64,000 nt of DNA from positions 1-64,000 of the forward strand of contig DAOUMN010000051.1 in NCBI GenBank assembly GCA_034411135.1, read 5' to 3'. Positions 22,901-31,909 of this stretch are shown here, piece after piece. A model generated the notes under the pieces. That model searched no databases. It had not been told where the DNA came from and saw only the letters and a list, made by a program, of their open reading frames with translations. How positions within the stretch are numbered: the stretch's first letter is position 1; each line of letters starts with the position of its first letter. Both the position numbers and the translations under genes were made by a program. This DNA is from Bellilinea sp034411135. Its GTDB lineage: Bacteria; Chloroflexota; Anaerolineae; Anaerolineales; Anaerolineaceae.

Positions 22901-24853
22901 ATGCGTGATGTGATCAGCCGACCCATTCAGGCGTTATTTGGCAGTAAATTCAATAAAATCGATACCGCTACTGCGCTACAGAACCTCCTTGATTTCGTTG
23001 AAGAGGCAGCAATCATCTATGATTCGGAACAAAATCGGGTGTTGCTTTCCAACAACGCCTTTCAAATTCTCTCCTCCTTTACAATGCAGGAGATCATCAA
23101 CAGTCGTCTGGAAGATCTTTTTGACGGGTTAAGCCAGGAAACCATTGAAAAAGAAAACAGTTTTTCAGCCACTTTGCGCACGCGCAACCGTACCAGCCTT
23201 CTGGTTGAGGTACATAAAACCAGTCTGGATGCGCAAAGCCAATGGTGGATTTTGCGGGTTCGTTCGAGTTCCGAATTGTTATACAGCCGTAGTGAGTGGC
23301 AAAGGAAGTTGTTAGCGGCATTCGCCGAACTCCCTGATCTGATGCTGAACCCGGGCGGTGATTTACGCTGGGCCATTCGCCAGATTTTGCAGATCATTAC
23401 CGACCTGTTCGAGACCCACTTAGTGTGTGTATACCATGCCAGCGCGCAACTACCGGAATTAACTAAGCTGATCACGCTGGAAGAACTGACTTTCTTCCCC
23501 GATTCCCTGCCTTCAACGGATCTTAGTCGGGTTTCCACGCCTAGCTTGTGGCTGCCGGGCAAGCGAATGGTGACACTGTTGCACCGTTCGGCGCGGATCG
23601 CTGGTCTTTCGTATGTCGCTTCCATTCCGATTGGCAAGGAAAATGCTTTCGATGGAATGCTGATTATTGGTGGAATGGACCAGCAACCTCCACCGTACTT
23701 GCTGGAAACTGGGCAGACATTGGCGGTTTTTATTTCCAGTGTGTTTACGCGGGCGATCCTTACAGAGAATGAGAGAAAAGACGCAGCCCGCCGGCAATAT
23801 CTCACTCAAGTGTATTCAAGCGTGTATGAATACATCCAGGAAGGCGTTTTGGTGATAGGCACCGATTCGACCATTTTGGAGATGAACCCCGCGGCGGAAA
23901 TCCTTTTAGGGTATACGCGAAAGGAAGTGGAAGGCGAGCACGTTGAAAATATCCTCATAACCCCTGACCGATTAATGCCCAATCTGGCAGGTGTTCTATC
24001 CGGATCAGCGCCTTCGGTGATGGAAAATATCACCCTTCATCGTCGTAATGGTCAAAATTTTTCAGCGGATGTAAAAATATTACCCATCCGGCAGGATGAT
24101 CAGCTGGTCGGTATCAGCATTTTGATCCGCGACATTAGCGAACACGAGCAAATTCTTGCTCAATCCCGTCAGCTGGAGCAACGTGCTTTTCTCGGCGAGT
24201 TTATGGGTGTGTTTGCTCATGAAGTGCTCAACCCGATCAACAATATTTCCACTGGACTGCAAATCCTTTCGCGGCGGTTGGGGGCGGAAAGCCAGTATCA
24301 GGATACTATCGCCCGCATGGAAAATGACTGTGTCCGTCTGCACCACCAGATGGAAGCGCTGAAAAGTTACGCAAAGCCTTACGAGCCGCAGCAGGAGCGG
24401 GTGGATATCCCCGAACTGGTGAAACGCATCCTTGATCGCTGGCGTCCGCGCATGGAACGATCCAACATTACCCATGTTTACCAACCTGCCGACAACCTGC
24501 CGCCTGTCAAAGGCGACTGGCGTGCTCTCGATCAAGTTTTCAACAACCTGATCAGCAATGCCATTGATGTGATGCGGGAAAAGGGCGGGATTTTGAGCGT
24601 CCGGGTAACGCTGTCGACACTGGTATCCAACCGCCCTCACCTGGAAATCGCTGTTTCAGACAATGGCCCGGGTATACCTGACGATATTCGGGATCGAATT
24701 TTCGAACCGTTCGTGACGACCAAGTCCAGCGGAACCGGTTTGGGATTATCGATTACCAAACGTATCGTAACTGCCCACCGCGGCAGCATCACATTTAACA
24801 GCTATCCCGGTGGAACGATTTTCCGGGTATTCTTACCAGCCTGCGAGGATTAA
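22901..24853 (+). CDS. PAS-GAF-PAS sensor histidine kinase (NtrB-like)
   Basis: A 650-residue kinase with no membrane segment, so it senses an internal or membrane-permeable cue. Domains: PAS (about 25-125, AAIIYDSEQNRVLLSNNAF), GAF-like (about 140-285), PAS (about 300-420, VLVIGTDSTILEMNPAAEILLGYT), HisKA with H440 in FAHEVLNPINNISTGLQ, and HATPase_c with NLISNAIDVM, DNGPGIPDDIRDRIFEPF and GTGLGLSITKRI. The H-E-x-x-N-P box is the NtrB/AtoS kind that partners sigma-54 activators. It lies between rpoN and the activator gene with 4- and 5-base gaps, so the pair is almost certainly cognate. No haem or flavin signature is obvious in the PAS domains. Confidence 0.92.
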   Translation: MRDVISRPIQALFGSKFNKIDTATALQNLLDFVEEAAIIYDSEQNRVLLSNNAFQILSSFTMQEIINSRLEDLFDGLSQETIEKENSFSATLRTRNRTSLLVEVHKTSLDAQSQWWILRVRSSSELLYSRSEWQRKLLAAFAELPDLMLNPGGDLRWAIRQILQIITDLFETHLVCVYHASAQLPELTKLITLEELTFFPDSLPSTDLSRVSTPSLWLPGKRMVTLLHRSARIAGLSYVASIPIGKENAFDGMLIIGGMDQQPPPYLLETGQTLAVFISSVFTRAILTENERKDAARRQYLTQVYSSVYEYIQEGVLVIGTDSTILEMNPAAEILLGYTRKEVEGEHVENILITPDRLMPNLAGVLSGSAPSVMENITLHRRNGQNFSADVKILPIRQDDQLVGISILIRDISEHEQILAQSRQLEQRAFLGEFMGVFAHEVLNPINNISTGLQILSRRLGAESQYQDTIARMENDCVRLHHQMEALKSYAKPYEPQQERVDIPELVKRILDRWRPRMERSNITHVYQPADNLPPVKGDWRALDQVFNNLISNAIDVMREKGGILSVRVTLSTLVSNRPHLEIAVSDNGPGIPDDIRDRIFEPFVTTKSSGTGLGLSITKRIVTAHRGSITFNSYPGGTIFRVFLPACED

Positions 24854-24858
24854 GCCGA

Positions 24859-26034
24859 ATGTCGATCACTGTCCTGGTTGTTGATGATGAAGCCAATGCA
24901 CGCCAAAATATCTCTGATTACCTGACCCCGCTGGGGTACGAGGTGATTGGCGTGGCAACGTTGAGCGAGGCGCGTACCAGTCTGGTGCGCGGCAATGGAG
25001 ATGTTGTGCTGTTGGATGTATCCCTTCCAGATGGGTATGGTCCAACCTTGCTGTATGAAACTCAAAATATGCCGTTACGTCCGCCAATTATCATCATTAC
25101 AGCGCATGGGGATATCGAAATGGCGGTCGATGCAATGAAAAGCGGAGCGCATGATTTCTTGACCAAGCCCATTCAACTGGCTCAACTGGAAACGTCAATC
25201 AATCGTGCCTACGAAATTGTTCAAATGCGCCGTGAACTGGCACACTTGCGTCAGAGCCAGAAGCAGGCAATTTCCTTTGTGGTTGGGAAAAGCCCGGTGA
25301 TGGAAACTGTCCTCTCGCAGGCTCATAAAGCCGCTCAGGCACAGGTTTCGGTTCTGATAACCGGTGAGACCGGATCGGGAAAGGAGGTGTTGGCCCGCTT
25401 CATCCACAGTACTGGTTCCCGATCCAATAAACCGTTCATTGCCATCAATTGTGCGGCTATCCAACCCACCGTGCTCGAATCGGAATTGTTCGGGTACGAA
25501 GCCGGGGCATTCACCAGCGCCGAACGCCGTAAAAACGGATTGATGGAAGTGGCGGATGGCGGCATCCTCTTCCTGGATGAAATTTCCTCTATGCCGCTGG
25601 ACATTCAGGCTAAACTGTTGCGTGCCATTGAAGAACACGCTTTTCGGCGGGTTGGCGGCACCAACCTGATACAGGTCGATGTTCAAGTGCTGGCAGCTTC
25701 CAACCGCAATTTGAAAGAAATGATCCAGGAAGGCAGCTTCCGCCAGGACTTGTATTACCGTCTGAAAGTTGTGGATTTACACCTGCCCCCTCTTCGCGAG
25801 CGTAAGGCGGATATCCCTGAACTGGTTGGCTTCTTTATCCGCCAATTCAATTCAAAATTGGGGGTCAATATCGAGGATATCACTCCACGTGCTATGCAGG
25901 CGCTGATCGCGTATGACTTTCCAGGCAACATCCGCGAATTGAGCCATGCTATCGAACGGGCAATGCTGTTTTGTGAAAGCCGGGCAATTGACCTGCCCGA
26001 TTTGCCGGCGGACATCTCTCGTTTGAACTGTTGA
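24859..26034 (+). CDS. NtrC-like sigma-54 response regulator lacking a DNA-binding domain
   Basis: A 391-residue regulator. The receiver domain (1 to about 120) has the phospho-acceptor D53 in VVLLDVSLPDG. The AAA+ domain (about 135-375) has Walker A GETGSGKE and Walker B GGILFLDEIS, and the sigma-54 contact loop reads GAFTSA (residues 216-221) where GAFTGA is standard. The chain stops soon after FPGNIRELSHAIERAMLFC, so the usual C-terminal Fis-type helix-turn-helix is absent. Six bases later a sigma-54 promoter starts, so there is no room for a lost domain. Activators of this shape (H. pylori FlgR, chlamydial CtcC) work from solution without enhancer sites. It probably receives phosphate from the kinase encoded just upstream. 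Confidence 0.93.
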   Translation: MSITVLVVDDEANARQNISDYLTPLGYEVIGVATLSEARTSLVRGNGDVVLLDVSLPDGYGPTLLYETQNMPLRPPIIIITAHGDIEMAVDAMKSGAHDFLTKPIQLAQLETSINRAYEIVQMRRELAHLRQSQKQAISFVVGKSPVMETVLSQAHKAAQAQVSVLITGETGSGKEVLARFIHSTGSRSNKPFIAINCAAIQPTVLESELFGYEAGAFTSAERRKNGLMEVADGGILFLDEISSMPLDIQAKLLRAIEEHAFRRVGGTNLIQVDVQVLAASNRNLKEMIQEGSFRQDLYYRLKVVDLHLPPLRERKADIPELVGFFIRQFNSKLGVNIEDITPRAMQALIAYDFPGNIRELSHAIERAMLFCESRAIDLPDLPADISRLNC

Positions 26035-26042
26035 CAAATAAC

Positions 26043-26058
26043 TGGCACACATCTTGCA
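26043..26058 (+). promoter_or_regulatory. Sigma-54 (-24/-12) promoter of the TPR/protease genes
   Basis: TGGCAC-N5-TTGCA with invariant GG (26044-26045) and GC (26056-26057) 10 bases apart; it is a near-perfect RpoN site. It starts right after the stop of the activator gene, and transcription should begin near 26069, about 26 bases ahead of the small membrane protein ATG. Confidence 0.88.
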
Positions 26059-26094
26059 TCATGCCCTTCAACAGAGATTCATGGGAGGAAGGGC

Positions 26095-26424
26095 ATGATG
26101 TTCTTGGAAATGACCAAAAACGATTTTCTGCTGACCACTGCCGGCGTGGCTTTGGCACTTGGGGTGTTGATGTGGCTGATTGGCGTGATCATGCTGGTCA
26201 GCCGCGTTTTAGGCGGCGACATCAAGCGGATTGCCGAACAAACCACCCGCCTGGCGCAGAAAGGAATTGCCGAGGAAATTGCAGGTCTGGTGGGCAATGC
26301 CTCAACACTGATTGAATCGCTCAATCAGATGATCCGCACAACTGCCGGAATCGGCGTGTTTCTTGTCATTGCTGGCATGCTGATGGTCGCGGCAGCATTT
26401 GGTCTGGCGCTCCAGATCCACTAA
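26095..26424 (+). CDS. Small two-helix membrane protein of the sigma-54 module (109 aa)
   Basis: I do not recognise a family. A first membrane helix (about 13-38, TTAGVALALGVLMWLIGVIMLVS) is followed by a 45-residue amphipathic loop with charged and Ala/Gly-rich stretches (GDIKRIAEQTTRLAQKGIAEEIAGLVGNASTLIESLNQMI), then a second helix (about 84-107). The loop would lie on one face of the membrane. It is the first gene behind the second sigma-54 promoter, with a strong GGAGG site 6 bases ahead of the first ATG. Position suggests it anchors, or is a target of, the TPR protein and protease encoded downstream; this is inference only. Confidence 0.85.
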   Translation: MMFLEMTKNDFLLTTAGVALALGVLMWLIGVIMLVSRVLGGDIKRIAEQTTRLAQKGIAEEIAGLVGNASTLIESLNQMIRTTAGIGVFLVIAGMLMVAAAFGLALQIH

Positions 26425-26464
26425 TCTTTATTTTCCCCGAAACCTTACTATTAAAGGAGTCGAT

Positions 26465-29400
26465 ATGCGCGCTGCAGATCTCCTTGATATTCTAAATGCA
26501 CACTTGCCTGCTGAGGATGCTGGGCGGGTTTTTACTGCGCTCAGGCGAGACTCAGTGATGTGGAGCGCCATTCAGGATGCTGTGGAAATTGAGTCATTCA
26601 TGACCCCCGACACGGTAAGACTTGAACATTGGTCGCCAGCCAATCTGGTATTGAAACTGCTCAACAGCCGTCTGGATATCAGCGCAATGCAGGCAGATCA
26701 TTTGCCACCGATCGAACCTTCAATTCGCAAAAAGGCGTTGGAAACATTTGAGAATACTCTGCGCAATAGTGCAACGCCAGCATCGTTGAGGGAAGCCGGG
26801 TTGATTGCCCTGGCTTTACGCGAGCGGCGGCGAAAAACCCAAACCTGGCAAGGCGTGTTGGATGAGTTGAAAACCCTGAACCTGAAAGGTAAGAATCAAC
26901 TAATTGATGTATGGAAAACACCGCTGGCATGCCTGTTGGGGATGACGCCCGACCCGAAAGCGCTTTTAGCCGCTCTGCTTAAGCCGGAGGATGCTCAATT
27001 GGGGATGGTATGGATCAGCCACATGTTACTGACCAATCCCATGTCGGATGAAGAAAGGCAAGACCACTTTCACTACCTGCTGGCAGATTTGCCAACTGCT
27101 TACCAGGTGGAGTGGCTGGTTTATCTGCAACGCATCGGGGAACAGACCTCTGTCACGGCGCTGGCAGGTCACATCCTGCGCGAAAGTCGTCTGACCAGCG
27201 GTGGTCTTAACCTACAGATGGAGGATACAGTCGAGGAGAAAACCTGGGGTGAACTCGCCCATCAGGCGTTGGACCTGCAATGGACAGCCACTTTGCATCA
27301 ACTGGCTGGGCATCCGGCTCAGGCAGAACTGATGCTGCAAAAAGCGCGGGGTTATTTACAATATTGGCTGGCAGGCAGTACTTTCCAGTTGATTTCCATT
27401 GCTGCAAGGAATGAGCAGGATACCAACCCCTTGTGGGATGAAGCGGAAAGCCTGTCCGGTGTTTTTCCGATCTCCAACCGGTTGATCGAGGAAGCCGTGT
27501 GGATGACGCCGCCGACATCGTACTTAAACGGGATCAGTGCGGGGTCTCTCCCGCCGATAGCCCAGATCTTCATCGCGGCTCAAAAGGGGAATCATGGTCA
27601 ATTGCGCGATGCCCAGGCTGTTGCACGGGAAACCATTCAAGAATGGATGAAAGCGATCAAATCGTCAGGTTGGCAGCCAGGTGGACAATTTGTGTTCGAA
27701 TTTATCCCATGGGGATTGCTGAATTCGCTACGAGATTTGGGCTTGTTTCAGGAAGCGCTTGAAATCGGTGCATTATTCCTCGAATTCCGGGTGCAGGATA
27801 TTGAATTGATCATCTGGACCAGCAATTTGGCGCACCGGTTAGGAAAACATGATCTGGCGGTTAAATTAATCCGTCAGGCAATTATTTTGGAACCGCACAG
27901 CCTTTCGCATTACCGCGCCTACGCTGAAATCCTGGAAGACCTGCGCGACTGGCAGACCGCCATAGCTGTGCGAAAACAAATCATTGACTCCCATAAACCA
28001 GGCGATGTGCCTGACCGACTGGCGCTGGCAAAATGTGCCCTTGGCGGTGAGGATTATGATCTTGCTATTTCTACCGCGCGTGGCGTGTTGGAAACGGATG
28101 ATGATCAAGGGCTGGCGCATGCTTACCTTGGGCTGGCGATGGAAGGTAAAGGCGACCGGGAGGAAGCGCAGGCGCACCTAAGCAAAGCCACGCTGCTTAT
28201 TCCTGAAGACCCGATGCCCTGGCTGGAACTTGCGCGTATCTTCCGCCAGCAAGGAGATGATCAACGTGCGATGGAGACATTGCGGGCAGCAATTCTCAAT
28301 GCTCCGGAGTCAGCAGAATTGCACCTAGCCATTGGTCTGGCTTGCCTGGATGCCGGACTGGCGGCTGAAGCATTGCCATATTTGAAACAATCTGCCCGTT
28401 TCGCGCCGGAATCCGATGAGGTTGCCCTGGCATTGACGCGAACACTAAGATCGTTGGGACATGAAAAGGAAGCCTTGGAGGTAGTCGAGCGGGCAAGAAA
28501 CCATTGGCCTGCGCATCCGGGTTTGGCGTATCAACATGCTTGTATTCTGATCGAGCGTGGCGATTGTGATCAAGGTGTTGTCATCCTTGAAGTTGCCCTT
28601 CAAACAGAACAGGCAGAACCTGCCTGGTTTGTGGACTATGCCCGTGTTCTGCTCGATGGGCAACAGATGACGCGCTGGATCGACCGCCCGGCGGTTGACC
28701 TGGGGAGAACGATCAAAGCGCAGAAGGCTTTACAAAGAGTGCTCAAAATTCAACCAGAGCATTTCGAAGCCCGCCTGCTGATGGCTGAAATCCATATTCT
28801 GCGTGATGATCTGGAAGCCGCGCAATCGGTTTTTCAACAGGTGATGGAATTGGAGCAAGCCAACAGCCCGGAATGGTACTGGCGCATTCAATCCGGTGTT
28901 GGCTTGGTGGGATACCGCAGCGGTCAATACGAGATGGCACTGGCTTCGCTTCAAAATGCTGCCCAGGCACGGCCGGATAGCATCGAAACACTGCGGTTAC
29001 TGGCAGAGACCTGTTATCAAGCCGCTTTGTTCGAGTCTGCCAGCGAAGCCGCCGAGCGGGCGCATGCCCTCCAGCCGGATGAAGTTGGCAATCTGATCTG
29101 GTATGCAGGTTTGATGGAAAGGATTAATCAATTTACCTATGGGTGCGCCGCGTTGCGAACGGCGACCCAATTGGCGCCGTGGGATATACTGCTTTCGCTG
29201 CGGTTGGCGTCAATGCTGATTGAAAATAACCAACCAGAAGATGCCAGGGTCGAATTGGAACGCGCCATGCAGCAAGAATCAATCACAGCCGAGCAGTTGG
29301 AGAAAGTGGCTGAGACCGCAATGCGGTTGGGTGATTTAAGCCTGGCAGAATCGGCACTGCGTAAAGCGACTGCGCTTTCCTCAGAGTCATCCTTTTCATT

Positions 29401-31909
29401 ACATTTTCACCTGGCGCAGTTGCTCTTTCGCAATGGACAGATCGAACCATCTCTGAATGAACTGCAAACTGCGCTGATTATTAACTCAGATAATCCGCAA
29501 GCATATATTTTACAGAGCGAACTGCAAACTGAATTGAACCGTCCACAAGCTGCCCTGGCGTCGCTAGAAAGAGCACTGCGAATATGTGAAAGTCAAATGG
29601 ACACCCTGGAGGGTCTGGAAGCGGATCGTCAAGATGTATGGGGGCAAGTCCCTGCATCCCGCTTTTCCATTCATCAACGCTTTGTTCACCTGCTAGAAGC
29701 AATGGGTGAACTCAATTCTGCTTTGTATCATGCCGAAAAGGCACTCGAAGCCTGTCCTCTCTCATTGGAAATGCGCTATACAGCCGCGGATGTGTGCAAC
29801 CGGCTACTGCAACCAGAACGAATGGCGCGCATCCTGGCTTTGCCTGAAAACCAGGCTTCGGGATGTTTCACCAGTTTCAGCCTTAACTCGGATGCAGAAT
29901 GGCTGGCAGGATTGCAGTTCTTCAAAGCCAATTTGTTGCTCGAACAGGGCAATCTGACCGATGCGGAACGTGCTATTCAGGAAGGTCTGGCGCACCAACC
30001 GGATCACCTACGACTTAAGATCGCCTGGGTGCGCCTGCTGGCAAAGAAAGGCAATTTTACAGAAGCAGAAAATGAGTACGTCAACCTGTCAGAATCTGTG
30101 CGGCGTTCAAACCAGGGAAGATTCAGCGGTGAATCGGGAAGTAAAGCAGGGAAAATTGACGGCGATACACTTGCCCTGGCTGAAGCTGCTTTTGACTTGT
30201 TCCATTGGCAAGACGGGATGAGTTTTGCTGAAGGTTATCTGCAATGCTTTGAAAACGATCCATGTAGTTATATGACCCTGGCGCAAGGCTGGATAAGAAA
30301 ACTTGAATGGCAGCGCATTGGTGAGATAGTGGAACTCAATTGCCATCAGCCAATGATCGGTAATCCTGAAGATGCTGCCCGTAAGGCAACCGAATTGCTT
30401 GAAAAGGCAGCCCAACGGGTGCGCTCGCGGCGGATCGAACAATGGCAGGCGCGGTTGGAGATGTTCAAACGACCGATTTCACAGAACGTTCAGGCATTGC
30501 TATCCTTGCAGCCCGGTGATGATGATTTCCCCTGGGTGGTGGAAGCCTTTTTACGCTCTGGGAATATCGCCAATGCGATCCATGTGGCAGAACAATGCAG
30601 CCATCTGCCGCTGGTTCAAGCGATGCTGGCATTGGCACACCTCGACAGCGATCCGCAGCGAGCGCTCATCCTTGCCAGGGATGTAGTTGAAAAATCACCT
30701 CACCATCCGATATACCAGGTGATTCTTGCCCGAGCAGCAGAACAATGCCAAGATTACTCGCAGGCGCTCGAAGCCATTGAAGTAGCCTTGTCAATTTGGG
30801 GCGATGAAGTCGAGTGGCATAAACGGGCGGCAAACCTGGCAGATATTTGTGCTGGAGCGGAAGATACCCGCCGTCACCTGGAAAAAGCGCTGACGCTCAC
30901 TCCACAGGATTTTGATCTGCTCTTGGAGGTTGGCAAACATTACCTGCGATATGGATTGTTCGAGCAAGCAGTTGGTGTACTTCAAAAAGCCGTCGGCATG
31001 GAGAATGCACAGTCGCAGGCCTGGCTAATGCTCGCCCAGGCACACCAGGGATTGCAAAGTTACAAAGAAGCGTTGAAAGCGGTGGAAAAAGCTGTTGAAC
31101 TGGATGCGCAATCAGGCAGCGCATGGGTCATGGGCGGTGAGATTGCGTTGCAGTTGGGTGATGAATCCAGGGCGCTCATCTATGCTCGGCAGGCAGAGAA
31201 AGTCTCACCCGCCGAAGCAGGCACCCGCTTGCTCGCGGTTCGTATTTTGATCAATCGCGGACAAATCCGCGAAGCGTTGGACGAATTGAACCGCGCTGTC
31301 GAAGATATCCCGGATAGTTGGGAGCTGGCACTCGAACGAGCCCGTCTGGTTCAGCAAATGCAAGGTTCTTCTGCAGCGATGGAACTGCTACAACCTTTGG
31401 TCCGGCAATATCCTTCCAATAATCAGGTATTGGCTTTGTTTGCCAAAACCTGTGCTCAGACCGGACGGTTGAAATTGGCTGAACAAAGTGCTGTTCAGGC
31501 TTTAAAGATCAACCCTCAGCAAGCAGATTTGCACCGCTTGCTGGCAGAGGTGCTCAAAGACCAGGGGCAGCTGGATCGCGCTATCCATCATTACAGTGAA
31601 GCGGTGCGGCTCAATACCGATCATATCGACACCTATCTTGATCTGGGTCAGGTGTATGTATCCCGGCGCGAATACACCCAGGCGCTGGCGGTCTTTCAGC
31701 AAGCCACCCAGATCGCGCCAAATGATTACCGTCCGTTTTATCATTCGGCATTAGTACTGCGCGATAGCAAGGATTACCCGGCTGCCGAAGCGATGCTGCG
31801 CCGGGCGGCAGCGCTTGCTCCGGATGATGTCAACATTCGCCGCCAGCTTGGCGCGATCATTGCACTGAATCTGGTTCATCACGGTCAGGAGGCAAAAACA
31901 TGCCTGTAG
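26465..31909 (+). CDS. Giant TPR-repeat protein of the sigma-54 module (1814 aa)
   Basis: An 1814-residue soluble protein with no signal peptide. Residues 1 to about 430 form a helical region without clear repeats. From about 450 to the end there are many tetratricopeptide-like 34-residue units with the usual small/large pattern, for example the units around PMPWLELARIFRQQGDDQRA and DTYLDLGQVYVSRREYTQAL. The chain is a long superhelix, suited to scaffolding or substrate recognition. The ATG at 26465 has AAAGGAG 7 bases ahead; an in-frame upstream GTG lies inside the previous gene. Its last codons overlap the protease gene start by 10 bases, so the two are translationally coupled. No catalytic motif is visible. 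Confidence 0.9.
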   Translation: MRAADLLDILNAHLPAEDAGRVFTALRRDSVMWSAIQDAVEIESFMTPDTVRLEHWSPANLVLKLLNSRLDISAMQADHLPPIEPSIRKKALETFENTLRNSATPASLREAGLIALALRERRRKTQTWQGVLDELKTLNLKGKNQLIDVWKTPLACLLGMTPDPKALLAALLKPEDAQLGMVWISHMLLTNPMSDEERQDHFHYLLADLPTAYQVEWLVYLQRIGEQTSVTALAGHILRESRLTSGGLNLQMEDTVEEKTWGELAHQALDLQWTATLHQLAGHPAQAELMLQKARGYLQYWLAGSTFQLISIAARNEQDTNPLWDEAESLSGVFPISNRLIEEAVWMTPPTSYLNGISAGSLPPIAQIFIAAQKGNHGQLRDAQAVARETIQEWMKAIKSSGWQPGGQFVFEFIPWGLLNSLRDLGLFQEALEIGALFLEFRVQDIELIIWTSNLAHRLGKHDLAVKLIRQAIILEPHSLSHYRAYAEILEDLRDWQTAIAVRKQIIDSHKPGDVPDRLALAKCALGGEDYDLAISTARGVLETDDDQGLAHAYLGLAMEGKGDREEAQAHLSKATLLIPEDPMPWLELARIFRQQGDDQRAMETLRAAILNAPESAELHLAIGLACLDAGLAAEALPYLKQSARFAPESDEVALALTRTLRSLGHEKEALEVVERARNHWPAHPGLAYQHACILIERGDCDQGVVILEVALQTEQAEPAWFVDYARVLLDGQQMTRWIDRPAVDLGRTIKAQKALQRVLKIQPEHFEARLLMAEIHILRDDLEAAQSVFQQVMELEQANSPEWYWRIQSGVGLVGYRSGQYEMALASLQNAAQARPDSIETLRLLAETCYQAALFESASEAAERAHALQPDEVGNLIWYAGLMERINQFTYGCAALRTATQLAPWDILLSLRLASMLIENNQPEDARVELERAMQQESITAEQLEKVAETAMRLGDLSLAESALRKATALSSESSFSLHFHLAQLLFRNGQIEPSLNELQTALIINSDNPQAYILQSELQTELNRPQAALASLERALRICESQMDTLEGLEADRQDVWGQVPASRFSIHQRFVHLLEAMGELNSALYHAEKALEACPLSLEMRYTAADVCNRLLQPERMARILALPENQASGCFTSFSLNSDAEWLAGLQFFKANLLLEQGNLTDAERAIQEGLAHQPDHLRLKIAWVRLLAKKGNFTEAENEYVNLSESVRRSNQGRFSGESGSKAGKIDGDTLALAEAAFDLFHWQDGMSFAEGYLQCFENDPCSYMTLAQGWIRKLEWQRIGEIVELNCHQPMIGNPEDAARKATELLEKAAQRVRSRRIEQWQARLEMFKRPISQNVQALLSLQPGDDDFPWVVEAFLRSGNIANAIHVAEQCSHLPLVQAMLALAHLDSDPQRALILARDVVEKSPHHPIYQVILARAAEQCQDYSQALEAIEVALSIWGDEVEWHKRAANLADICAGAEDTRRHLEKALTLTPQDFDLLLEVGKHYLRYGLFEQAVGVLQKAVGMENAQSQAWLMLAQAHQGLQSYKEALKAVEKAVELDAQSGSAWVMGGEIALQLGDESRALIYARQAEKVSPAEAGTRLLAVRILINRGQIREALDELNRAVEDIPDSWELALERARLVQQMQGSSAAMELLQPLVRQYPSNNQVLALFAKTCAQTGRLKLAEQSAVQALKINPQQADLHRLLAEVLKDQGQLDRAIHHYSEAVRLNTDHIDTYLDLGQVYVSRREYTQALAVFQQATQIAPNDYRPFYHSALVLRDSKDYPAAEAMLRRAAALAPDDVNIRRQLGAIIALNLVHHGQEAKTCL

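Noticed and set aside
24859..26034. Frameshift as the cause of the missing DNA-binding domain in the activator
   Set aside because: The next sigma-54 promoter begins 6 bases after the stop, and no helix-turn-helix-like sequence is seen in any frame before the next gene.
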